The notes: generated by a model from the letters alone, not told the origin. 64,000 nucleotides of DNA from Paraburkholderia bannensis (GCF_014200455.1 NZ_JACHBW010000020.1:1-64000), one strand, 5' to 3'; positions 8,280 through 17,822 are shown, numbered from the stretch's first letter. Numbers and translations: made by a program.

Positions 8280-9359
8280 TCAAAAGCGCTGCTGGATGCC
8301 CATCATCGCACCGAGCTGGCTGGCGCCCGTTGCGACCGTGCCCGCCGCCGCCACCGCATTCGCCGCCTGCGCGCTATTCATCATGTATCCCAGCGAAGCA
8401 TAAAGCGTGGTGCGCTTCGAGATGAAATAATTCGCGCGCGCGATAAGCAGGGTCGAATTCGAATGCTCACGCAGGATGTAGCGCACGGTCTGCGCGTCGA
8501 GCGAGAAAGTGGGCACCACGTACCAGGTTGCGCCGAGAAAGAAAATATCGGACTGCGCATGTGCCGCCGCCGAGGTATTGCGACGGATCCAGCCGCCGCC
8601 CAGCTTCGCCGGACCATACTTCACATACGCATCGACAATGGTGCGCTTATCCACGTTCGCACTGCTCACGAGCGGAGCCGATGCGCCGGGGCCGCCGTAC
8701 ATCACGTCGTAGGATGCCGCAGCGCCGCCCCACGCACTGTCGTAGGCCAGCATCATGGTGTACTGGCGGCAGGCCACGGCGTCGCCCGGCAACTGGCCCG
8801 CGCAATTGGTCGCCGAGGGACCGGCCGGTCCCGCCGCATCGCGCCCGAAGCTATACGTGCCGCCCAGCGTGACGCCGTGGAATTTGCCGATATAGCCCAC
8901 GGCATTGTCGCTGCGCGCGTTGGGCAGATAACTGTCGAAACTCGCCATCGAATGGATCGACGGGCCGATCACGTCCGCGTTGAAGAGCGCATACATCGAC
9001 ATATTCATCTGCCGGCCCAGGGTGAGCGTACCGAATGCGCTGCTCACGCCCACGTTGGCCTGCCGCCCGAACAGGCGGCCGCCATAATTGAGCGTCCCGT
9101 TGCCGGGCGCGAAGCCGCTTTCCAGCACGAAGAAGGTTTTGTAACCGCCGCCCAGATCCTCCTCGCCCTTCAGACCGAAACGCGAGGGCACTTCGCCCGT
9201 CAACGTCGGCATGCCCACGAACGATCCGCCCTTGGCGGCATTGTTGTAGTACTCGATGCCCGTATCGACGATACCGTAGAGCGTCACGCTGCTTTGTCCC
9301 CAGGCCAGCGCCGATGCCACCGCCAGCGTTGCCGCCACGAGAGTTTTTTTCATTGCCAT
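8280..9359 (-). CDS. Gram-negative general porin (Burkholderia type)
   Basis: A 359-residue outer-membrane protein with signal peptide MKKTLVAATLAVASALAWGQ and the characteristic mature start SSVTLYGIVDTGIEYYNN. Throughout are amphipathic beta strands, including SRFGLKGEEDLGGGYKTFF and RQANVGVSSAFGTLTLGRQM, and it ends in Phe (MMGIQQRF), the usual outer-membrane targeting residue. It should form a trimeric diffusion channel for small hydrophilic solutes. It stands between the AraC gene and the molybdenum hydroxylase operon with gaps of 76 and 94 nt, so it is probably transcribed from its own promoter. Confidence 0.92.
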   Translation of the reverse strand: MAMKKTLVAATLAVASALAWGQSSVTLYGIVDTGIEYYNNAAKGGSFVGMPTLTGEVPSRFGLKGEEDLGGGYKTFFVLESGFAPGNGTLNYGGRLFGRQANVGVSSAFGTLTLGRQMNMSMYALFNADVIGPSIHSMASFDSYLPNARSDNAVGYIGKFHGVTLGGTYSFGRDAAGPAGPSATNCAGQLPGDAVACRQYTMMLAYDSAWGGAAASYDVMYGGPGASAPLVSSANVDKRTIVDAYVKYGPAKLGGGWIRRNTSAAAHAQSDIFFLGATWYVVPTFSLDAQTVRYILREHSNSTLLIARANYFISKRTTLYASLGYMMNSAQAANAVAAAGTVATGASQLGAMMGIQQRF

Positions 9360-9453
9360 CTCCGAACCATTATTCAGTCGTGCTGATTTATTGGAATGCG
9401 TGCAGGTCCTGATTCAAGATCTGGCACGGTACTGCGGGAGCGACTCAGTCGGC

Positions 9454-9804
9454 TCAATCGGTCTTGCTGCCCGCCAGAACCCACTGCACAACGGTTTGCG
9501 CGTCGCTCTGGCTGATCGCGTTGGCGGGCATCGGCACCGCGCCCCAGACGCCGGAACTGCCGTTCTGGATATGCGCAACCAGCGTCGTCACGGCGTTCGG
9601 CTTGCCGTTGTATCGCACAGCCACATCACGATACGCGGGGCCAACAAGTTTTTTATCGATTGCATGGCAGCCAAAGCACGCGTGCTGCGTGGCGATCTGA
9701 CGGGCGCGCGCGGCGTCCACCGCGGGCTCGGCGAACACGCTGGCGCTAGCCGCAACGCCAGTCGACACGGCGAGAGAGATCAGCAGATGACGAAGTTGGA
9801 TCAC
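9454..9804 (-). CDS. Periplasmic class I cytochrome c, electron acceptor of the molybdenum hydroxylase
   Basis: A 116-residue protein read from a GTG at 9804, preceded by an AGGA site. It has a signal peptide (LLISLAVSTGVAASASVFAE), the haem-binding motif CFGCH, and a distal Met in VPMPAN. The fold is that of small cytochromes c551/c552. It is the last gene of the three-gene operon, 35 nt after the molybdopterin subunit, and should pass electrons from the 2Fe-2S subunit to the respiratory chain. A longer frame starting at 10266 overlaps the upstream gene and is not credible. Confidence 0.88.
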   Translation of the reverse strand: MIQLRHLLISLAVSTGVAASASVFAEPAVDAARARQIATQHACFGCHAIDKKLVGPAYRDVAVRYNGKPNAVTTLVAHIQNGSSGVWGAVPMPANAISQSDAQTVVQWVLAGSKTD

Positions 9805-9839
9805 GTTGGATTCCTGTTTTTGTGGGGAAATAAAGCGCT

Positions 9840-12017
9840 TCAAGCGAGTTCCTGTTCGAGCGGCATCGTGCGCAGCCGCGTGCCTGTCGCCTCGAAAAGC
9901 GCGGCGGCCACGGCTGGCGCGACCGGCGGCAGCGCCACCTCGCCGCAACCTTGCGGCGTTCGCTCGCTCTCGACGATCTCGACTTCGATCTTCGGCATCT
10001 GCGCGAGAGACAGCAGCGGATAGTCGGAGAAATTCTGTTGTTCGACCGCGCCGTCCTTGAAGGTGATTTCGCTCTTGAACGTATTGGTGAGCGCGAAGCC
10101 AATGCCGCCTTCCACCATTTCGCGGATCAGCATCGGATTGACGGCGCGCCCGCAATCGATGCCGCAAACGATGCGTTCGAGCTTCGCGCGCCCATCCACC
10201 ATGCGTAATTCGACAACGGTGGCGACGTAAGTCGTAAACGCGCCGCCGCGTCCCGTGTACAGGCAATACGCGAGGCCCCGATGCACGCCCGCCGCCGGCT
10301 TGCGCGACCAGCCCGCGCGCGCCGCCGTGCGTTCGAGCACGCGCACCGCAAGCGGATCGCCGCGCAGCAGCGTGCGCCGATATTCAAGCGCATCGATGCG
10401 CGCGGCGTGCGCCATTTCGTTCACGAAGCTTTCGAGAAAGAACACGCTGGACGTGCTGCCCACGCTGCGCATGAAGCTCACGGGAATGTGCTGATCGACG
10501 CTCACGGAATCGACCAGAAGGTTCGGCACCGCATAACCCAGATCGTAGAGACCGTCGAGCATGGTCTCGTCCCAGCCGCCCGCTTTTTCGAAGTAATCGC
10601 GCTTGATCGACCAGTAGAGCGACTGCCCCACCACGCGCAGATGCATCGCGGTGGGATAACCGTTGGCGCCCAGCACCGCACGCATGCGCGCCGATGCGGC
10701 CGGGCGATAGAAGCCGTGGCGAATATCGTCCTCGCGCGAACGGATCACCTTGACCGGACGCCCCACGGCCTTCGACGCCACCGCTGCATGGATCACGAAA
10801 TCGGGCACATATTTGCGCCCGAAACTGCCGCCCAGAAACGTGGTGTTCACCATCACTTTTTCGGGCGGCAGTTTGAAGATGCCGCCGAGCGTCCAGCGCA
10901 CCTTGTCCTGCCCCTGGATCGGCCCCCACACTTCGAGCTCGTGCTCGCGCACATGCACGGTGGCGTTCACCGGCTCCATCGTCGCGTGAACGATATAGGG
11001 CGTGTGGTAATCGGCTTCGACCACTTTCGCTGCGATGTCGAACTGCGCGGGCGCGTCGCCGATGCGCGTGGCCACCGCCGCCTGCCGCGCCATCAGCGCG
11101 GCCTTGTTCTGCGCGCGGATGGTCGCGCTGTCGGCAGGCGGCGCGGCGTCCTGCCATTGCACATCGAGCGTGTCGGCGGCCTTTTTCGCCTGCCAGTACG
11201 TATCAGCGACGACGATCACGGCGTCCTTCGCCATCACCACGTCGACCACGCCCGCGAGCGCGCGCACCGCATTGCGATTGCGCACCGCCACCGGCTTGCC
11301 GTTGAGCGTGGGCGCCATCTTCACGAAGCCCGCGAGCATGCCTGGCACCTTCACGTCGATGCCGAACACGGCGCTGCCGTTGACCTTGGCCGGCACGTCG
11401 AGCTTGTGCAAAGGCTGGCCGATCAGCGCACGCGCCGATTCGGCCTTCAAACGCGGCTGCGGATCGAGCGGCAAGTTCGCCGCATCGGCGAGCAATTCGC
11501 CGTAGCTGAACGAGCGGCCCGTCTGTAGATGAACCACCCGCCCGCTTTTCGTCGCGCATTGCGTGGGCCGCACGCCAAGCCGTCGCGCGCCCGCTTCGAG
11601 AAAGACCTGGCGCGCCTGCGCGCCGGCCACGCGCAAACGCGCATGAAACATCGTCACCGACATCGAGGCGCCCACGAACTGCTGCGGATGCTCATTGGCC
11701 GCGCTGATGCGATAGGCGTCGCGGCCCGTGACGAATTCCACGCTCACGCGCCGCCAGTCGGCGTCCATCTCGTCGGCGAGAATCTGCGGCAGGCCCGTGT
11801 AGACGCCCTGCCCAACTTCGGCCTGCGAGAGACCGATGATGGTGCGGCCATCCGGATCGACCCGCACCCAGTCGTTGATCTCGCGATACGCCGAGCCGTC
11901 CGGCGCGGCTTCCACATACGTGCTCAACGACAGCGGCAGAACGAAACTGCCCGCCAGCGCGAGACCCGCCTTCAGAAAATCGCGACGCCCTGCGCGTTCA
12001 GTGGTCTGCGGCAGCAT
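9840..12017 (-). CDS. Molybdopterin-binding subunit of xanthine dehydrogenase-family enzyme (IorB-like), Tat-exported
   Basis: A 725-residue large subunit related to isoquinoline 1-oxidoreductase beta and periplasmic aldehyde dehydrogenases. It starts with a Tat signal (GRRDFLKAG, then a hydrophobic stretch to about residue 38). It has the twin molybdopterin-binding parts typical of the single-chain IorB type (TTFLGGSFGRKYVPDFV; FMRSVGSTSSVFFLESFVNE) and ends with the catalytic Glu motif GCGEVALPPVAPAVAAALFE. It should hydroxylate an aldehyde or N-heterocycle in the periplasm with water as oxygen source. Its start overlaps the 2Fe-2S gene by 20 nt. Many IorB homologues act on aldehydes, so the substrate stays open. 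Confidence 0.88.
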   Translation of the reverse strand: MLPQTTERAGRRDFLKAGLALAGSFVLPLSLSTYVEAAPDGSAYREINDWVRVDPDGRTIIGLSQAEVGQGVYTGLPQILADEMDADWRRVSVEFVTGRDAYRISAANEHPQQFVGASMSVTMFHARLRVAGAQARQVFLEAGARRLGVRPTQCATKSGRVVHLQTGRSFSYGELLADAANLPLDPQPRLKAESARALIGQPLHKLDVPAKVNGSAVFGIDVKVPGMLAGFVKMAPTLNGKPVAVRNRNAVRALAGVVDVVMAKDAVIVVADTYWQAKKAADTLDVQWQDAAPPADSATIRAQNKAALMARQAAVATRIGDAPAQFDIAAKVVEADYHTPYIVHATMEPVNATVHVREHELEVWGPIQGQDKVRWTLGGIFKLPPEKVMVNTTFLGGSFGRKYVPDFVIHAAVASKAVGRPVKVIRSREDDIRHGFYRPAASARMRAVLGANGYPTAMHLRVVGQSLYWSIKRDYFEKAGGWDETMLDGLYDLGYAVPNLLVDSVSVDQHIPVSFMRSVGSTSSVFFLESFVNEMAHAARIDALEYRRTLLRGDPLAVRVLERTAARAGWSRKPAAGVHRGLAYCLYTGRGGAFTTYVATVVELRMVDGRAKLERIVCGIDCGRAVNPMLIREMVEGGIGFALTNTFKSEITFKDGAVEQQNFSDYPLLSLAQMPKIEVEIVESERTPQGCGEVALPPVAPAVAAALFEATGTRLRTMPLEQELA

Positions 12018-12441
12018 GAACGGCCTCGCGGATACGGTGATAGGTCGCGCAGCGGCACAGGTTCGTCACGCCCTGATCGATCTGCGCATCGGTGGGATGG
12101 GGGTGCTGCTTGAGCAGCGCGGCCACGGCCATCACCATGCCCGACTGGCAATAGCCGCATTGCGGCACGTCTTTCGCGATCCACGCCTGCTGCACCGGAT
12201 GCGCGGTGTTGGGCGACAGGCCTTCGATCGTCGTGATGTTGCGTCCCGCGACCGCCGACACTGGCAGCACGCACGAACGCGTGGCTTCGCCTTCCAGATG
12301 CACGGTGCAGGCGCCGCACGCGCCAATGCCGCAGCCGTACTTCGTGCCGCCGAGTCCCGCCGTCTCGCGGATCACCCACAGCAGCGGCGTGTCCGGATCG
12401 CCATCGAAATCGAATGGCTGGCCGTTTAGTGTGAATTGCAT
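11998..12441 (-). CDS. 2Fe-2S subunit of the molybdenum hydroxylase (IorA-like)
   Basis: A 147-residue small subunit with both iron-sulfur sites of the family: a plant-type ferredoxin site (KYGCGIGACGACTVHLEG ... SCVLPV) and the C-terminal helical site (CGYCQSGMVMAVAALL ... NLCRCATYHRI). It transfers electrons from the molybdenum centre to the cytochrome. The ATG at 12441 has a strong GAGGAGA site; upstream in-frame extensions lack family similarity. It is the first gene of the operon, so the promoter should lie in 12442-12700. Confidence 0.92.
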   Translation of the reverse strand: MQFTLNGQPFDFDGDPDTPLLWVIRETAGLGGTKYGCGIGACGACTVHLEGEATRSCVLPVSAVAGRNITTIEGLSPNTAHPVQQAWIAKDVPQCGYCQSGMVMAVAALLKQHPHPTDAQIDQGVTNLCRCATYHRIREAVHAAADH

Positions 12442-12765
12442 GCGCTGTCTCCTCTCGAATCGCCTCGCCGCGTGGTGCCAGCACCGTCGGCTATGGGATG
12501 CATTCTTGGCCTGGACAAAAAGCCCGGCAATGGCGCGAAGACCCAAAAAAGTTGCCGATCGTCTCTTTCGACTTTTTGACTTTCGAAACGATATGAACGG
12601 CGGAAATTTCGGTTAAATAATTGTATTTATTGAGTATTTTAAGATCTTCACTTCTCCGATCCGCGGGGCCAATCGTTCAGATACGATTTTTCGTTCCATG
12701 AGCGGAACATTTGAGGGATGGAGAATGCTGCCCCGTCTTGCTGGGGTGCACCCGCGGCGCTCAAC
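12442..12765. other. Divergent intergenic region between the molybdenum hydroxylase operon and acnB
   Basis: No gene is seen. The middle (about 12600-12710) is distinctly AT-richer than its surroundings and holds two short inverted repeats described separately. The right part leads into the acnB promoter. Confidence 0.5.
12671..12708. promoter_or_regulatory. Two adjacent inverted repeats, candidate operators
   Basis: AATCGT (12671-12676) and ACGATT (12683-12688) form a perfect 6-bp inverted repeat with a 6-nt spacer. GTTCC (12693-12697) and GGAAC (12704-12708) form a 5-bp repeat with a 6-nt spacer, a shape reminiscent of IclR- or LysR-type operators. They lie upstream of both the minus-strand operon and acnB. 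Binding proteins are unknown. Confidence 0.35.
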
Positions 12766-12817
12766 TCTTATATAAGACATAAGACATTTGACGCTGGAGA
12801 CGCTTGTCAATTAGAAT
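12766..12817 (+). promoter_or_regulatory. acnB promoter with overlapping palindrome and direct repeats
   Basis: TTGACG at 12788-12793 and TAGAAT at 12812-12817, 18 nt apart, form a good sigma-70 promoter with a leader of about 55 nt to the acnB ATG. Just upstream is a perfect 12-bp palindrome TCTTATATAAGA (12766-12777) followed by two direct repeats of ATAAGAC (12772-12785). I recall similar sequences upstream of beta-proteobacterial TCA-cycle genes as sites of a GntR-type regulator; that assignment is from memory and unverified. Confidence 0.6.
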
Positions 12818-12877
12818 CGTGGCTGCAGTAGTCCATGGAAAGCCTTCCCCTGAAACGCAATACCAGCAGGTCCCCCC

Positions 12878-15463
12878 ATGCTTGAAAATTACCGTGCTCA
12901 TGTAGCCCAGCGCGCCGCGCTTGGCATTCCCCCCCTGCCGCTGTCGGCCCAACAGACCGCCGAGCTGGTTGAACTGCTGACGAACCCGCCCGCTGGCGAA
13001 GAGCAGACCCTCGTCGACCTGATCACCCACCGCGTGCCGGCTGGCGTGGACGAAGCCGCTCGCGTGAAGGCTGGCTTCCTGGCCGCTGTGGCCAAGGGCG
13101 AAACCGCCTGCGCGCTGATCTCGCGCGCTCGCGCCACCGAACTCCTCGGCACGATGCTGGGCGGCTACAACATCGCCCCGCTGATCGAACTGCTGGCTGA
13201 CGCCGAAGTCGGCACGGTCGCCGCAGAATCGCTCAAGAAAACCCTGCTGATGTTCGATCAGTTCCATGACGTCAAGGAACTGGCCGACAAGGGCAACGCG
13301 AATGCAAAGGCCGTGCTGCAAAGCTGGGCCGACGCCGAATGGTTCACGAGCCGTCCGGAAGTCCCGCAAAGCCTGACCATCACGGTCTTCAAGGTCACGG
13401 GCGAAACCAACACCGACGACCTCTCGCCGGCACCGGACGCCACCACCCGCCCGGACATCCCGCTGCACGCGCTCGCGATGCTCAAGAACGCACGTCCTGG
13501 CATCACGCCCGAAGAAGACGGCAAGCGCGGCCCGGTCAAGTTCATCGAATCGCTGAAGGAAAAGGGCCACCTGGTCGCCTACGTGGGCGACGTGGTCGGC
13601 ACGGGCTCCTCGCGCAAGTCGGCAACGAACTCGGTGCTGTGGTTCACGGGCGAAGACATCCCCTTCATCCCGAACAAGCGCTTTGGCGGCGTGTGCCTTG
13701 GCGGCAAGATCGCTCCGATCTTCTACAACACGATGGAAGACGCCGGCGCGCTGCCGATCGAACTCGACGTGTCGCAAATGAACATGGGCGACGTGGTCGA
13801 ACTGCGCCCGTACGAAGGTAAGGCACTCAAGAACGGCGAAGTCATCTCGACCTTCCAGGTCAAGTCCGACGTGCTGTTCGACGAAGTGCGCGCCGGTGGC
13901 CGTATTCCCCTCATCATCGGCCGCGGCCTGACCGCCAAGGCGCGTGAAGCGCTGGGCCTGGCTCCGTCGACGCTGTTCCGCCTGCCGCAGAACCCGGTCG
14001 ACAGCGGCAAGGGTTTCTCGCTGGCGCAGAAGATGGTTGGCCGTGCATGCGGTCTGCCGGAAGGCCAGGGCGTGCGCCCGGGCACGTACTGCGAGCCGAA
14101 GATGACCTCGGTTGGCTCGCAGGACACCACCGGCCCGATGACGCGCGACGAACTGAAGGACCTGGCGTGCCTGGGCTTCTCGTCGGACCTCGTCATGCAA
14201 TCGTTCTGCCACACGGCAGCGTATCCGAAGCCGGTTGACGTCAAGACGCACCAGACGCTGCCGAACTTCATCAGCACGCGCGGCGGTATCGCGCTGCGTC
14301 CGGGCGACGGCGTGATCCATTCGTGGCTCAACCGCATGCTGCTGCCCGACACCGTCGGCACCGGCGGCGACTCGCACACGCGTTTCCCGATCGGCATCAG
14401 CTTCCCGGCAGGTTCGGGTCTGGTCGCCTTCGCGGCCGCCACCGGCACGATGCCGCTGGACATGCCGGAATCGGTGCTGGTGCGCTTCAAGGGCAAGATG
14501 CAGCCGGGCGTCACGCTGCGCGACCTCGTCAACGCCATCCCGCTGTGGGCCATCAAGCAAGGCACGCTCACCGTCGCCAAGCAAGGCAAGAAGAACATCT
14601 TCTCGGGCCGCATTCTGGAAATCGAAGGCCTGCCCGATCTGAAGGTCGAGCAAGCGTTCGAACTGTCGGATGCATCGGCAGAGCGTTCGGCAGCCGGTTG
14701 CACGGTGCACCTGAACAAGGAACCGATCATCGAATACCTCAACAGCAACATCACGCTGCTGAAGTGGATGATCGCGCAAGGCTATCAAGACCCGCGCAGC
14801 CTGCAGCGCCGTATCAAGGCGATGGAAGCGTGGCTGGCCGACCCGCAACTGCTGCAACCGGATGCAGACGCGGAATACGCTGCCGTCATCGAAATCGATC
14901 TGGCCGAGATCCACGAGCCGATCGTGGCCTGCCCGAACGATCCGGACGACGTGAAGACGCTGTCGGACGTGGCTGGCGCCAAGATCGACGAAGTGTTCAT
15001 CGGTTCGTGCATGACCAACATCGGTCACTTCCGTGCGGCCTCGAAGCTGCTCGAAGGCAAGCGCGACATTCCGGTCAAGCTGTGGGTCGCGCCGCCGACC
15101 AAGATGGACCAGAAGCAGTTGACCGAAGAAGGCCACTACGGCGTGTTCGGCACGGCGGGCGCGCGTACCGAAATGCCGGGCTGCTCGCTGTGCATGGGTA
15201 ACCAGGCACAGGTGCGCGAAGGCGCGACCGTGATGTCCACGTCCACGCGTAACTTCCCGAACCGTCTGGGCAAGAACACCAACGTGTACCTTGGCTCGGC
15301 GGAACTGGCGGCGATCTGCTCGCGCCTCGGCCGCATCCCGACCAAGGAAGAGTACATGGCCGACATGGGCGTACTCAACGCCAACGGCGACAAGATCTAT
15401 CAGTACATGAACTTCGACAAGATCGAAGATTTCAAGGAAGTGGCTGATACGGTGCAGGTGTAA
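12878..15463 (+). CDS. acnB: Aconitate hydratase B (bifunctional with 2-methylisocitrate dehydratase)
   Basis: An 861-residue enzyme of the AcnB class that interconverts citrate and isocitrate in the TCA cycle and can act in the methylcitrate cycle. It has the AcnB-specific N-terminal HEAT-like domain (MLENYRAHVAQRAALGIPPL), the swivel domain (TGSSRKSATNSVLWF), and the three 4Fe-4S cysteine regions (FSSDLVMQSFCHTAAYPKP; IGSCMTNIGHF; PGCSLCMGNQAQVREGA). Length and order match E. coli AcnB. Codon use is the strongly biased pattern of a highly expressed gene. It is monocistronic, with its own promoter upstream and a strong terminator right after. Confidence 0.98.
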   Translation: MLENYRAHVAQRAALGIPPLPLSAQQTAELVELLTNPPAGEEQTLVDLITHRVPAGVDEAARVKAGFLAAVAKGETACALISRARATELLGTMLGGYNIAPLIELLADAEVGTVAAESLKKTLLMFDQFHDVKELADKGNANAKAVLQSWADAEWFTSRPEVPQSLTITVFKVTGETNTDDLSPAPDATTRPDIPLHALAMLKNARPGITPEEDGKRGPVKFIESLKEKGHLVAYVGDVVGTGSSRKSATNSVLWFTGEDIPFIPNKRFGGVCLGGKIAPIFYNTMEDAGALPIELDVSQMNMGDVVELRPYEGKALKNGEVISTFQVKSDVLFDEVRAGGRIPLIIGRGLTAKAREALGLAPSTLFRLPQNPVDSGKGFSLAQKMVGRACGLPEGQGVRPGTYCEPKMTSVGSQDTTGPMTRDELKDLACLGFSSDLVMQSFCHTAAYPKPVDVKTHQTLPNFISTRGGIALRPGDGVIHSWLNRMLLPDTVGTGGDSHTRFPIGISFPAGSGLVAFAAATGTMPLDMPESVLVRFKGKMQPGVTLRDLVNAIPLWAIKQGTLTVAKQGKKNIFSGRILEIEGLPDLKVEQAFELSDASAERSAAGCTVHLNKEPIIEYLNSNITLLKWMIAQGYQDPRSLQRRIKAMEAWLADPQLLQPDADAEYAAVIEIDLAEIHEPIVACPNDPDDVKTLSDVAGAKIDEVFIGSCMTNIGHFRAASKLLEGKRDIPVKLWVAPPTKMDQKQLTEEGHYGVFGTAGARTEMPGCSLCMGNQAQVREGATVMSTSTRNFPNRLGKNTNVYLGSAELAAICSRLGRIPTKEEYMADMGVLNANGDKIYQYMNFDKIEDFKEVADTVQV

Positions 15464-15481
15464 GTCGCACGCATCGATGTG

Positions 15482-15523
15482 AAAAGCGCCGCAGAGGGTT
15501 ATGCCCTCTGCGGCGCTTTTTTT
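15482..15523 (+). terminator. Strong rho-independent terminator after acnB
   Basis: A perfect 17-bp stem (15482-15498 pairing with 15504-15520) with a 5-nt TTATG loop. The second arm ends in a run of seven T (15517-15523). The AAAA at the 5' foot pairs with the TTTT, so it could also act on the other strand. Confidence 0.95.
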
Positions 15524-15888
15524 ATGCGTTCAAGGGGATGCACGATCGCGTCTGGCGCGCGCCAATGCGTCGTCGCCTTGCGGCAGCGTTATTTTCCCGC
15601 GCGATATCCATGCGCATAGCGCGACGCGATGATCTCGAAGTCGGCACGGGCGAGCCCGCCGGTCCAGAAGAAAGAAACGGCCGAAAAGCTCGAGTAATCC
15701 AGCCTTCCGCCGCGCAAGCGGTCATCCTTACATCCACCCAACGGGCCCGCGAATCTGACCAATACTAACCATCTGGATCACTTCGACTCCAGAAAAAGCG
15801 CAACGCGTCGTTAACGAGAAATGACTCGAGGAATGACCCGAGCCATGCCCTCTCATACGCGCAGCAATGCGCGGTTGCGCGCAAGATA
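15524..15888. other. Intergenic region after the acnB terminator, no gene recognised
   Basis: About 365 bases. Short frames of about 70-76 codons exist on both strands but resemble no known protein. The right half carries the promoter region of the GGDEF-EAL gene. No clear promoter motif stands out. Confidence 0.5.
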
Positions 15889-17817
15889 ATGCTCGACCTT
15901 TTGATTCAATATTGGGGCGCCATACAAAGTCGTTCGGCAGCGAGCGACAGCGCCGCCTTGAAGCTCGCGCAACTGCGCATCATGATCTATCAGCTGCCCA
16001 TGATGTATGGACTCCTGATCGTCAACACATGGGGCATCGTGCTGCCGCATGAGGTCAATTTCCCCTATTGGCAAGGCGTCACCTGCCCCCTGCTGCTCAC
16101 CGCTTTTTGCCTGATTCGCATTTTTTCCTGGCTGCGGCTGGCACGCACGCAGGTGAGCGCACATCAGGCTGCCTCGGTGCTGCGCAGCACGCGCAGGCTA
16201 GCGTGGCTGTTCTCGATCGTCTTCACGACCTGGTCGTTATCGCTGATGCCGCACGGCGACGAGGCATTCAAGCTTCATGTCGCGTTCTACATGGCCATCA
16301 CGGTCATCGGCGTGATCTTCTGCCTGATGCATGTGCTTTCGGCCGCCTTCACCGTGACGGCCATCGTCAATGGCGCGCTCGTCACGACGTTTCTGGTCTC
16401 GGGCAACGATGTGTTTCAGGCGGTGGCGATCGACACCTCGCTCGTGTCGGTGGCGATGCTGATCGTTTCGTTCACGCATTTCCGCAATTTCGCCGATCTG
16501 GTCGCGACGCAAAGCGAAAACCGCCGGCTGGCCAATATCGACAGCCTCACCAACCTGCCCAACCGCCGCGCGTTTTTCGACGCGCTCGACCTGCATTTCG
16601 AAAACGCCGCGGCGCGCGGCCACCGGCTTGCGGTGGGTCTGGTCGATCTCGATGGTTTCAAATCGGTCAACGATATTCACGGCCATTCTGCCGGCGATCA
16701 GGTGTTGGCGGAAGCGTCGGCGCGTCTTGCGGCGGCATGCATGAGCGCAACGGTGCTGGCGCGACTGGGCGGCGACGAGTTCGGCCTGGTGGTGACGGGA
16801 GACTGCTCGGATAGCCGCCTTGCGCTGTTTGGACGCGATATTGCCGATGTATTCCGCGATCCCGTGATCATCGGCGACAGTTCGGTGCGGCTGGGCGCGA
16901 CCATCGGCTTTTCGACTTATCCGCACAGTTCGCGCAACAAGGCCGATCTATTCGAAGCCGCCGATTACGCGCTGTACGAGGGCAAACGGCGCGCTCGCGG
17001 TTCGGTCACCGTTTTTTCGCAAGCGCATCGCAACGCGATCATCCGCGAATCGCAGATCGCCCAGGCGTTGCGCTCGCCTGATCTGGATAACGAACTATCG
17101 GTTGCGTTCCAGCCCATCGTTTCGCTGGACGAATCGCGCACGGTCGGCTTCGAAGCCCTGGCGCGCTGGCATAGCGCAACGCTGGGCACCGTCGCGCCAG
17201 GCGAGTTCATTCCCGCCGCCGAACGCAGCGGCATCATCAACGATATGACGCTCGTGCTGTTCAGCAAGGCATTGGCGTGCGCCACGCAATGGCCTGCGCG
17301 CATCGGCCTGTCCTTCAATCTCTCCGCGCACGATTTCGCCGATGAGCGCGTCGTGGAAGGTCTTGCGCAGCGCATTCTGGAAAGCGGCATCGACCCGGCG
17401 CGGCTGGATTTCGAAATTACCGAAACCGCAATGGCGCAGGATTTCGAGCAGGTGCGCAATGCCGCCGAGGAATTCCGCAGCCTGGGTTGCGGTCTGTCCG
17501 TCGACGATTTCGGCACCGGCTATTCGAGTCTCTCGTATCTTTGCAAGCTGCCGCTGAGCCGCCTGAAAATCGATCGCACCTTCGTTAGCGGCCTCAAGGA
17601 AGGCACCACGGCATTCACCGTCGTGCGCACCTTGCTTAGTCTCAGCCGGCAGATGATGCTGGAATGCGTCATAGAAGGCGTTGAAACGGCGACGGAGTTG
17701 CAGACGGTCGCCAGTCTCGGTGCCACGCTGGTGCAGGGCTACTATTGCTCCCGTCCAATGGACGCTGGCGCGATTGCCTCGTATCTGGCGAGTGAGCGCC
17801 CTGCAGTGAGGGCCTGA
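15889..17817 (+). CDS. Membrane-bound GGDEF-EAL cyclic-di-GMP protein
   Basis: A 642-residue protein. The N-terminal 200 residues contain about five or six membrane helices, followed by a GGDEF domain (about 215-375) with an intact GGDEF at 294-298 and an EAL domain (about 395-640). The EAL site looks complete: Glu422 in FEALARW, the Asn in SFNLSAHDF, EITETAM, DDFGTGYSSL, the Lys in LKIDRTF, and QGYYCSRP. The RxxD inhibitory site five residues before GGDEF is missing (MSATVLARL). Both synthesis and breakdown of c-di-GMP are chemically possible; which dominates cannot be told. The start has a weak ribosome binding site. It ends 6 nt before a convergent gene. Confidence 0.9.
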   Translation: MLDLLIQYWGAIQSRSAASDSAALKLAQLRIMIYQLPMMYGLLIVNTWGIVLPHEVNFPYWQGVTCPLLLTAFCLIRIFSWLRLARTQVSAHQAASVLRSTRRLAWLFSIVFTTWSLSLMPHGDEAFKLHVAFYMAITVIGVIFCLMHVLSAAFTVTAIVNGALVTTFLVSGNDVFQAVAIDTSLVSVAMLIVSFTHFRNFADLVATQSENRRLANIDSLTNLPNRRAFFDALDLHFENAAARGHRLAVGLVDLDGFKSVNDIHGHSAGDQVLAEASARLAAACMSATVLARLGGDEFGLVVTGDCSDSRLALFGRDIADVFRDPVIIGDSSVRLGATIGFSTYPHSSRNKADLFEAADYALYEGKRRARGSVTVFSQAHRNAIIRESQIAQALRSPDLDNELSVAFQPIVSLDESRTVGFEALARWHSATLGTVAPGEFIPAAERSGIINDMTLVLFSKALACATQWPARIGLSFNLSAHDFADERVVEGLAQRILESGIDPARLDFEITETAMAQDFEQVRNAAEEFRSLGCGLSVDDFGTGYSSLSYLCKLPLSRLKIDRTFVSGLKEGTTAFTVVRTLLSLSRQMMLECVIEGVETATELQTVASLGATLVQGYYCSRPMDAGAIASYLASERPAVRA

Positions 17818-17822
17818 CACAG

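Noticed and set aside
12761..15136. 791-residue minus-strand open frame opposite acnB
   Set aside because: Antisense shadow of the strongly biased acnB codons; Arg/His-rich nonsense composition.
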